DNA from: Nymphaea colorata
Lineage: Eukaryota; Streptophyta; Magnoliopsida; Nymphaeales; Nymphaeaceae
DNA length: 64,000 nucleotides
Direction: 5' to 3'
NCBI RefSeq assembly: GCF_008831285.2
Contig: NC_045139.1
Span: 24,904,412 to 24,968,411, forward strand
The notes under the pieces are model-generated. The model had not been told where the DNA came from. It worked only from the letters and a program-made list of their open reading frames with translations, and did no database searches. Within the stretch, counting starts at the first letter, position 1. Every line of letters starts with the position of its first letter. The translations under genes were made by a program, and so were the position numbers. This document shows, piece after piece, positions 34,544-45,900 of this stretch.

Positions 34544-36933
34544 TCAGAACAAAGGCCTCTTTCCTTTCAACATGCCCATTAAATGATCAAATACTTGGCT
34601 GCCACTATCACGTAGACCAGAATGCATATACTCATTAGTTATCCACAGTCTGATGCCCGCAATTTGAGAAGCAGTATCCATGGCCAATTTGAAGTTCACA
34701 TACATGTCTTCATAATAAACAGCAGCAGCAACTGGCACCTGCAAAACGCAGACCACATTCGATTTTTTTTACCAATTTTTAAAAGCTCTTTCTGCCGAAA
34801 CAAGTAGATGTTTCACTGAACGGGTACACCCTGCATCATTACATATAGTGGATCGGAAGACTGTTCTCCCAGTTAAGAACTTACAGATAACAAATACATA
34901 TAGTGCATCGGAAGACTGTTCTCCCAGTTAAGAACTTACAGATAACAAACATTCGACGAAGAAAGGAGGATCCTTGCAGAATGCTTGGTCTGCTAGTAAA
35001 GTTCAGGGGTGAACCCAGGTGCAGCCACTTCTTGCAAAAGGCAAAAGCTATGTTGCAAGGGTGTGCAGACACCAGTGCCAAGTATTCTCACAAAAACAAA
35101 GACATGGTCATACACACTCAAACACACACATGCATGTGAACACACACACACTCATGCATATATATATATATATATAATATAAAGAGAGAGAGAGAGAGCA
35201 ACAAGAAGATTTTAAGCAAATAAACAGATATATTCATTGTTTATACTCGTAAAATATAGATTATTATACAAAAAACCAAAATATACTAAAAAAATACACA
35301 AATTTAGACAGCGGTGTTTAAGCTATGTCCCATACCCACACCTGTATCCAGGCGTGAGGGTACGAGTATGGAGCTTTCTCAGGAGCGTCTGTGTGACAGA
35401 GGATAAAAGCCTAAAGCCCCATCTGCACTCTGCTCCTCCACAGAACCTTAGTTACAGGAAATAAAAGGGCATAACCACCAGATGTCCAAAAAACAAGTGT
35501 ATGTCTCAGAATCTTAAAGAACGAGTGCTAAAAGGGCATAACCACCAGATGTCCAAAAAACAAGTGTATGTCTCAGAATCTTAAAGAACGAGTGCTAATT
35601 TGTAGGTAATCCAAAATTTGTTAAGCTATTAATTTAGGTTAAGCGATAGCATGAGCGTCCTCAAAGTTGGGGAGCAGCAGACCTTATTATTTTTCAATGT
35701 GTCTATGTCATACAATGAAGGCCAATCCTCCTTCTCAGCAAGCAAATGAGCAGCTTCTTTTAGAGGACGCAATGCATGAATTTCATCGAACATCCACGGA
35801 AATATCATCTGAAAAGATAATGGAAAAGAAAAATACATCAAGGCTGAACAAGATCCATAAAGATAGTCAACAGGGCTTCCAATGATGCTAGAGGGTCAGT
35901 TTTGGAGAATGATCAATATCACGGTATTCCCATAGTAATTAGTTAAACCTATTTTCAATTGCTTTTATTTTTTTGTGTTTCAAAGGGCTCAACAATATAT
36001 TCAAGGGACAATGTATTTCAAAAATAAAGCCTGATGAACATCATTGTGAGAAAATCAGTTTTATAGTAGTTTAAGTGCCTCCTTGACTGTATCTTACACA
36101 TACCTCTCCAGTGAACAGTATGGGCCGCTTTTCTCTTGCTGACAGTACCGCATTGAATCTGGCCTCAAACTCATCCCTCACCCTTTGAGCAGACCATCGT
36201 GATGAAGCTCCCTATGAAAGTGATATATTAGTTACTTAAAGAATGCCCTAGGAGACACAACATTTAGCTGCTTTAACCGTTAGATTATTGCCTCACAAAA
36301 AACCAATATCAATTACAGTTACGTGTACAACCAAAGCAAGGAATAGAAATCTTACTTGGCAATATATAGCCTCATGCAGTATAGCATACAGTGGGTTTCT
36401 ATCAAAACTCATCCAGTCTTCGAACTGTAGAAGAAGCATTCCCAGCTTAACAAAATTAGGGCACTCATGAACAGTACGATGGATAATGGTGTCATGCAAT
36501 TACCTTATTCTAATTCATAAATGAGAAAAAAGAAGAAGAAAAAACTATCCTCTCAAGAAGAAATGAGAACAATTATAGCAACAATAACCTAGAAAATGTC
36601 AATTCTCATCGGACAATGCTTCCAAAAAAAGTGCCATAATAAAGTGCATTTTCACTTTCACATCTTTGCTTAAACATGGTTGGAAAAATGAGTCAACTGG
36701 TTGCATGGTGGATAAAGCCAGCTTGGTGAATTTCGAGTTAAAGAAAATGGTAAAACTCAGTTTACAGTTAATACAAAAATCATCCAATTCTTTTCTGGAA
36801 AACTCGACCTACTTAGTCAGATCATCCTTGAATTCAGTCAAGTCACAGTACAAGAGAACATTAAAAAAAAAACTTGTAAAAAATTAAATTGCAACCTTGA
36901 ATGCCAAATCTCTCTCTCTCTCTCTCTCCCTCC

Positions 36934-36964
<31 letters not shown>

Positions 36965-39900
36965 CCCCCCCCCCCCCCCCCCAACCCCATCCCATTTCCT
37001 TCTGTCGGAGGGTGGTGGAGAAGGGACTGCATGAGTTGCTGTTGCTGTGAGATACAATAAAACATGGTTGATTAGAACCCATTCCTTGAGTCTGGTTTCA
37101 TTCTCCATAAGATTCTAGGGTTCTCATCTCAGCCCCTGGGGACTGATGCATCAATGGAGGAGAGTATGCAGAGGCATACATCATCAATTTAAACTTTAAA
37201 GAGCTGAGGTTCAAGCAGGGACCGATCTACGGCTGCGTCCTTCTGCTCCTCCTCAGTGGTAAAATCATGCATCTAAGTACTTGGCCCAGTTTTGTTAAAC
37301 ATGGAAAAATCTTTGCTCGACCAAGTAGTTGAATTGAGTCAACTGGTTGACAAGTTTGGGTGGCCTAACCCAGGTCTGAGTTTTGAAAACCCAACCACGA
37401 TGGCAGTTTGTCTGATCCTGTAAATAGATGCAATAGGTGAACTTAAGGATATTAGAAAAATAAACTGAACAACAGTAACGAAGTAGACTAAAATTACTGG
37501 GGAAGCTTAATTAAATCTAAACTTTTCACAAGTTCACATTGTTCTAGAAAGCAGCCCATCTTGAAATTGGTAATAGAAATTTGTCATTTCTTTTCAGAAA
37601 ATCTACTTATGGTGGTTTTAGATCTACCTAGCAAAGATACTCCATTGGCATGGACACTTACATACTACAGAATTTTTAAACAAATGATAGCGCTTTGTTT
37701 TCCTTTAGGCCATGTTGATCTGACAGAGTTGCAGATATGTTTATTTCTTCTAAAGGCAAGTGAAAGTGCAAATGCAGTTACAGGATTGACAAAGGGGAAA
37801 GCAGAGCAAAGTACAATAGTGGATTTTGAATTCCTTACCGCCTTCAGGAAGAAGTAACTGATGCGCTTTGGAGCCCCTTTCAGTAGAGCAGGATCCCAAA
37901 CCCTCTCAAACCTGTAAAACGACTGGATCAATCTAAAACCAGTAACTGTTTTCTGGAAACAGCCAGTAAAGCACTTATATCTCACATGTAATGCAAGCGT
38001 TCAAAACCAGTACTAGAACCTAATGCTGAAAGACCAAGGCTTTGCAGTCCTCTAGCAGTTAATAACCCCCCAGATGGAAGAGGAACCTATGAAGATAAAA
38101 CAAACATTCCTTAGAACTTTTGGGTACCCTAAAAAGGCTAGTATGCAGAAAGGAGGAATTCTTACCGCACCACCTTCAGATTCTTCCAAATAAATAACTA
38201 CTTCACGGACAATGTCAATATCTTCAGGAAATCTCTGGTAATATTTCTCATTTTGATGGATTATCTGTTCAAAGCAGGCTCTGTAGACAGTATCTGCAGT
38301 GCAGCCTCTACCAATTGGAGGAAGCCCACCAGTTAAAAGGACTGATTTCAAGCCTTCTGGAGCAAAACTCAGATATGTAACAGCACAGAAGCCACCAAAA
38401 CTCTATAACCCTCATGATCAAAGACAAGATATAAGTTTCTAATCAAGCTTGCAACAACTGATTATTAAACTACAACTTAATTGTACATGAGCGTATACGT
38501 ACTTGACAAATAGAAGCATCCACACAATCATTCAGAGCAACAGCAGAAAAATTTTGGAAAACCAAGCAGTGTACTTTTTCTCACTGCAGACATTAGTTCA
38601 AGGATGAACATGTAGAATAAACTAAAAGTTCTTTCCCAACAGTTACTTTAGTCTAGTACAAACATCTGCAGGTGCCACCTCCTCAAGCTTATAGACAATA
38701 TTCCGTAGTTCTCAGTCATGTCTGAAGACTTGTTAGCTTGTGTGGAGAAAATCACATTTTAATTTTCATCCGACAAAATGCATATGACAAATGGAATCAT
38801 TGATAAAAACAATCAGAGTAACAACATAAAAGTTTTTAAGACCTTTGGTGCATTTGTTCCGTCGCATGCATGAGTGCAAGGATGGACATACAGGATAACC
38901 TCTAACTTCTTTTCTCTCCATGGTGGGAACATTAGTTCAATCCATAGTCACAAATAACGTCTCGGAGTTTTAAACGGCAAGGTTTTTCTCGGGTATAATT
39001 GTTAGCGTATGGGGATCGGGTCTGTTCAGACCCGATCCATTCTCCTTATATCCACACGCCTAAAGTTACTAGGCGGTGGCTCTCTTGTAATTTTTTATCT
39101 TTTTATGTACAAATCTGTTGTACCCTATTAGGGTTATTCTTTTATTAAAAGATTAAGGAACGCAGGGCTAAGCTAAGCCGGCTGCTCCCTTTCCTCCATC
39201 GTCTTCTTTCATCCTCTCTTCTCAACATATCTGTTTTGCATACGGAGAGACAAGTACTTTGTGAAGATTCTTACATGGTATCAGAGCCAGGTTGCATCGT
39301 CCTCCGGTGAGTGATTTCAGTTTGATGTGATTAGCCCTAATCTGCCCTAAATTCTTTCTTTTCTGGCGTGATCATCCCTTTTTTCAGTTTCTGCCCTAAA
39401 TCTTGCGTGATTTGCCCTAATTGATTTGCCCTAATCGTTGTGCCCTAATCTTCTCATCGTTTTGCCCTAATTTTTGTCGTTGCCCTAAATCAATTATGGA
39501 TCAGCCGACCCCCTCTCTTCTATCTTCCAGCTTTCTCTCCCAACTTATTTCACAAAAGCTGAATCATAGTAACTATTTGACTTGGAAACGTCAAATAGTC
39601 CCTTTTATCAAAAGTCATAGACTCTACGGGCATATCGATGGGACCACTCCAGCACCTCCTATGTATATTGACCGTGAAGTGAAGAAAACCGTAGTGGGAG
39701 ATCAAGCTGCTGGGGCTGCGGCTATGAGTGAAATCAGATTTGAATATGAAACCATTACTGAAAATAATCCTGAGTATGAAGCTTGGCTGGCTCACGACCA
39801 GTCTCTTGTTGCCTATATTACTTCTACTTTGTCAAAGGAAGTATTAGGAGGTATTGATGATGATTTAACAGCCCTAGAGTTGTGGTCTACCCTTGCCACC

Positions 39901-42900
39901 ACGTATTCTCAAGTATCCGAAGCACGTTTTCTGCAGTTAAGAAGGCAATTTCAGGACATCAAGCGTGGGACGCGTACTGTTTTGGAATATTTGAATGAAA
40001 TTAAAAATGTAAGTGATCAACTTGCTGCCATTGGACATCCCGTCAGCGACAAGGACAAAGTGCAACAAGCCTTGAGTGGATTGGGAACAGATTTTGATAT
40101 TTTTTGCACAGCCTTGGAAGTCCTACCTATTCTTCCATCTTTCGAAGATCTCAAGGCTAAGTTATTTCAACACGAAGCTAGTCGTGTTCAGCGACAGAAT
40201 TTGATTCCTTCCAACAGTCACAATGTACTGATCACAGGGACACATGCATTGCAAGGGAATCGCACTCGTACTTGGATTCCTCAGGCAGGAATGGGAAGAG
40301 GGATTCTCCCAACACCACAGGGCATGAATACTACATCTGCCACATCTAGAAGGGTTCCGACTTGTTTCTATTGCAACAAGAGGGGGCATGTAAAGTCAGA
40401 ATGTTGGCACAACCCGCAGAACAAAAATAATCAGATTAGACGTGAGAACAAGGCAGCAGCAGGGTCAGCTTCATCATCATCTGGATCTAATGTTTCAGCA
40501 GACGTACAACAACTCCTCATGACAGCCCTGTCTAAGCTTCATTTGAAACAAAACGAGCGAGGAGAATGGTATGTGGACTCTGGAGCAGCAGCCCATGTTA
40601 CTGGTGATGCAGGTAATCTCTCTAGTGCTCTCTCTTATTTAGATAAAGGCTCAGTTGTCACGGGAGATGGTTCCCATCACACAATATCACACATTGGAAA
40701 TGTACAAATTTCTATGGGCTCTTCTTCGATTCCATTAAAGAATGTTCTTGTTGTTCCAAGTGTCAAGAAAAATATTATTTCAGTGTCCAAGCTTATTGAT
40801 GATATTCAATCCTCTGTTGAATTCACACCCTCTTCTGTTTATGTCAAGGATGCTCGAACCAAGAAGACATTCGCTGAGGGCACTCGCAAAGGAGATATGT
40901 ATGTCCTTGAAGGAGCTCCACAGATGTCAAAATCTCACCCTTCCGATTCATGTTTTCCGAGTCATAGTGAAGTCAATGTCACAGAGTATAATAAACCATC
41001 CATTTGGCATGGTCGGTTAGCTCATTGTAGTCAATCTTTTGTTCGAAGTCTTGTTGCAGACGGGCTCTTAGATAAGTCTAGTCTGAGTTCTGTCAGTGAG
41101 TCCAGCATGTGCTCGAGTTGTCATATCTGTAAGAGCCATGCCCTTCCTTTTCAATTAATAAATAAAAGAGCTCCAAAGGTTTTTGACACCATATATTCTG
41201 ATGTTTGGGGGCCTGCTCCAGTTCCTTCTTCTTCTGGGAGTAGATACTATGTCATTTTTGTTGACTCATATTCCCGATATACTTGGATCCATTTCATGAA
41301 ACACAAATCAGAAGTTTTTCGCCTATTCACTCAATTTCATGCCTTAGTTCAAAATAAATATTCCAGTAATATTGTGCATTTTCAATGTGATGGTGGTGGT
41401 GAATTTATTTCTAATGAATTTACTGAGTACTTACTAGATAATGGGATCACTAGACAAATTTCATGTCCGCATACACCTCAGCAAAACGGAATTGCTGAAA
41501 GGAAACATAGGCATATTGTTGAAAGTGCACTTAGCATGATGCATGAAACAGACTTACCTATGACATTGTGGACCGAGGCTTTCCATACGACTGTACATGT
41601 TATAAATCGATTGCCATTGGCTTTGCTTGATGGAAAATCACCATTTTTTCTTTTACACCAAGAGCAGCCACGTTATGAGGAGTTGCGTGTTTTTGGATGT
41701 GTGTGCTATGTGCATGTTGATGTTTCCTTGCGAAACAAATTTCAAGATCGTGCTGTTTTATGTAGATTTATAGGGTATGTTGAAAATTACAAGGGTTATA
41801 GGTGTTACAATCCTAAAACTGGGCGTGTACATATTTCACGGCATGTTGTATTTGATGAGAACAGGTTACAGGATCCCAAGGCTACTTCTGTGACACTCAA
41901 GGACAAAAATGAAGTTTATGATACTTGGCTTCATGCTGAAATCTTAAGACAAGGGGCAGCAATGTTGACTGAGCACAATGAGCAAGTTGTTAATGAGCCC
42001 GAGACATCTGTAAGTAGTTCCTTGAGCAGCACTACTTCCTTGGACAGCATGCCTTCATCTTCTCAGCCCAGTGAGCCACCTATGCATAATCGGTTCTCAG
42101 GCCTGGTGTATTCTAGGCGATCAGTTCCTACTGCAGTTCCACGCCAATCACAACGCGTGCGACATCCTATTGATAGATGGGTGAGCTATAACAGTTTTTC
42201 TTTGGATTTTCAGCTGTTTATGACAGAAGTCAGCAAAAAGGTGGAACCAACATCTTATCACAATGCGAGTAAGGAAAAATGTTGGGTTGAAGCTATGAAT
42301 GAGGAAATGGCAGCTTTGCATGAATGTCAGACTTGGCAGATTGTCCCTCGTCCAGCTGATAAGAATGTTGTGGGATCCAAATGGGTTTATAAACTGAAAT
42401 ATAAACCAGATGGTAGCATTGATCGGTATAAAGCACGACTTGTGGCGCGCGGTTTCACTCAGCAATATGGGGAAGATTATGATGAAACATTCAGTCCAGT
42501 CATCAAGATGGGAACAATCCGTGTCATTATTTCTCTTGCAGTCTCGTATGGATGGCCTCTCTATCAGTTAGATGTCAAAAATGCTTTTCTTCATGGAATT
42601 CTTAAGGAAGAGGTATACATGGAGCAACCTCCCGGCTACACTACTCATGATTCTCAAAAATGGGTTTGCAAATTACACAAGTCTCTATATGGGTTGAAGC
42701 AAGCTTCTAGGTCATGGTTTGATCGTTTTTCTCATCACATACAACAAATTGGTTTTCTCCGAAGCTCTCTCGATCACTCTTTGTTTATCTATCGCACTGG
42801 AGAAGCTATCACCTGGTTACTTATCTATGTTGATGATATTGTTATAACTGGGAATTCTTCTTCACATATATCTTATGTTAAATGTATGTTGAAGCAAGAG

Positions 42901-45900
42901 TTCAAGATGAAGGATCTGGGAGAATTACGATATTTTTTGAGTGTCGAACTTGACAGGACAAATGATAGTTTGACTCTTACACAGCACAAGTATACCCTTG
43001 ATGTTTTGGATAGGGCAGGTATGACTAATTGCAAACCCATCACTACCCCCAGTGTTCTGAATACTAAATTGACTGCATCTGATGGAACTGCTGCATATTC
43101 CAATCCCACATTCTATCGCAGCATTGTTGGTATGTTACAATACCTTACCTTTACTCGCCCAGACATAGTATATGCTGTAAATCAGATTTCTCAGTTCATG
43201 CATGCACCCACTGAAGGACATATGGATGCTGCTAAGCGGATCCTACGGTATCTCAAAGTTACTCTTGGAGATGGACTAGTCTACACCAAATGTTCCAATG
43301 TTTCTCTTGGACATAGCATATATACATATACTGATGCCGACTGGGCAGGCGATCCCGATGACCGACGATCAGTTTCAGGTTTCTGTCTCTTTCTTGATTC
43401 TAATCTCATTTGTTGGAGCAGTAAGAAGCAGCGTGCTGTTGCACGATCTAGCATTGAGGCAGAATATAGAGCAATGGCTGCAGGGACGGCTGAAGCGTCA
43501 TGGTTACGTCATTTACTTGGAGAGCTCAATCTTCCTATTGTTCGGTCATCATTACTATGTGACAATCAAAGTGCGATAAAAATTGCTTTCAATCCCATTT
43601 TGCATAATCGCACCAAACATATAGAGATTGATCAACATTTCATTCGACAGAAGGTTGAAGAAGCCGAGATCTTGCCTACTTATATATCTACCAATGAACA
43701 GATAGCTGATCTTTTTACCAAAGGTCTCACAGGGCAGCATTTTTGGGATTTGAAGAACAAGTTGTGCATGATCAAATCTCATGCACAACTTGAGGGGAGC
43801 TGTTAGCGTATGGGGATCGGGTCTGTTCAGACCCGATCCATTCTCCTTATATCCACACGCCTAAAGTTACTAGGCGGTGGCTCTCTATGTACAAATCTGT
43901 TGTACCCTATTAGGGTTATTCTTTTATTAAAAGATTAAGGAACGCAGGGCTAAGCTAAGCCGGCTGCTCCCTTTCCTCCATCGTCTTCTTTCATCCTCTC
44001 TTCTCAACATATCTGTTTTGCATACGGAGAGACAAGTACTTTGTGAAGATTCTTACAATAATATGGTGAACTTGAAAAAAATAGGAAAAAAAGGAAAAAA
44101 AATACAGTAAACTTTTAAAAGTTCCATAGTCACAAAAAACGCGTTTTTTTTAATAAAGCACAATAAATTAACTAGCTGTTTAAAACTTAAAAAAAAATGT
44201 GTTTTTTGGAAAAAATGTTAAAGACGAAAAAACATGCTTTTAACCCGTTTTTTTCAGTTTTTTCAGTTTTTTTTAATGTCAAACAGTTTTTTTTTTCATT
44301 TTTTTATTTTTTATTTGTTGCAAATCTACTTATCTTCTGATGTTTGTGTTATTAGTTTCTTACTTATTTTATTTTCTCCTCATTTTTAGTTTTTTAAAAG
44401 TTACTTCAATCTAATACTGACCTTGTAGATATTGGTCTCCTGAAGCTCATAGGTGAATCAAAATTTCATTTTTAACAAATGTCATTTAATAATGTTTCTT
44501 GCAATTTATGCTAAATTACTAAAAAACTAGGTTCATCAACCTATGATACCCATTAAAACAGATTTCAGCACCTCATACAGGAGCAAGGATATAAGTGCTT
44601 CTTCCTTTGCTTCCTTACAAGATTTTCTGGTATCAGAACCATAGCACGAAAGGCAAAATTTCTTGAGCTGAGATCAGAACACTCATCTTCACTGCTTCAT
44701 TCCTTTGCATTTTCCTTTCCTTGTTTTTCTTCTCTTTTTTTTTTTTTGGTTGACCAAATCATTTATTTTACCTTAACTCATTTTATCTTTGATCCTCTTC
44801 CCTGATATTCCCTAGTTCCCTTTCCTTTCTGCTTTTATAGAACTTATTGTTGCAAGTTCATCTCACTCACAGATGTACATGATATGTATGATCAGCACTT
44901 CTTTTGGCAAAACGTTCTGAAAGAGAAAGCATCATAATATTCACAAACTTAATTACTTACAATGCTATCATGGCAACATTGTTATATTTTTGTTACATTC
45001 ACACTTTTGCGATACTATCATGGTAATGTTGTTATATTTTTGTAACACATACATTTTAAATATGTTTTCTTTCTTTCTTCATTACTTTCAGATTCCAAGA
45101 ACATTACGACTTTAGTTTACATGGCAGTTAAACATATTCCTTTCTTATTCTATTAAAATGTTTACTTTTTAACATTTAATTTTCTAATGATTTTCCACAA
45201 GAACTTCTATTTGTGAATCAAATTGCTTATTTTCTCTTGTTACTGACAATCCATGTTATTAGAGCAGAGGAAAGCATACAACTTCCATGTTTTTCTCAAA
45301 TGTTTCTTAAAATATATCTTCGGTGGCTGAGCAGTCAGTCAACTAGAGCAAAAGTCAGTAGGCCCAGTTTTACAGATTTCTAAATCTCAACTGTGTTTCT
45401 GTAATTTAAGCTTTGTTTGCAACTCCACATAGTGCTTTCTCTGCCTAACGTGCTTTCTATTCAATTAATTGTGCTCTTTGGCTTTTTTTCTCCCCATTCT
45501 GCCTTGCCTAAAAGAGAAAGTTCATGAGGGAAAGAAGGGTCCAGCATCAAACCTAACTTGTCTAACTGCCCTCTCTCTTCTCTTCCACCTGCAGCCTCTC
45601 ACCCTGCCCTTGCCCATGAGTGCGAGGAACTACTATTGATCAGGTATGTCCAAGCAAAACCCTTTTTCCCTCTCTACCTCTGTTGATGTGGTCTATTGGC
45701 TGCTAGTTTTCATCTCCAATAATACTCAGTTTCTTTTTTTCATGTTATATGCAACCATTGCACGGACTTTCATGGCATTACATATTGCAATTGCTAAAAT
45801 TAATGAACTACTGATAAACTGTTCAAAATTTTATACTCAGTCGCCACTTTGAACAGGCAGGGCAAAGAATTCACCCTCATTTCCTACTTCCATTCAGTAG

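Larger units (their letters stand above)
39000..44057 (+). mobile_element. Intact Ty1/copia retrotransposon, 5,058 bp
   Basis: LTRs (39000-39275 and 43801-44057) start TG and end CA. They are identical apart from a 19-bp segment missing from the 3' copy. A primer-binding site (39276-39287) is an exact complement of the 3' end of initiator tRNA-Met. A polypurine tract TTGAGGGGAGC abuts the 3' LTR. The single gag-pol ORF is uninterrupted. A perfect 5-bp target duplication flanks the element. These features mean a very recent insertion that is structurally competent. It lies on the plus strand, antisense to the host hydrolase gene, inside its intron 3 and inside an older hAT-like element. Confidence 0.96.
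38943..44403. mobile_element. hAT-like element, family B, internally inverted and split by copia
   Basis: The left end is CATAGTCACAAATAACG. The element is flanked by GTTCAATC (38935-38942) and CTTCAATC (44404-44411), 7 of 8. The 5' part (38943-38999 plus 44063-44115 or so) runs in the same orientation as the copy at 28884. The remainder, from about 44116, runs in reverse: it starts CCATAGTCACAAAAAACGCG, which is a terminal sequence, and continues with the reverse complement of the TAAGTAGATTTGCAACAAAT block. The copia element interrupts the 5' part. Without copia the element would be about 400 bp. Confidence 0.65.

Noticed and set aside
39421-39495. 25-codon N-terminal extension of the copia polyprotein
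   Set aside because: It begins at a TTG and consists largely of the translated GCCCTAA repeats of the leader; the first ATG at 39496 starts sequence typical of copia gag.
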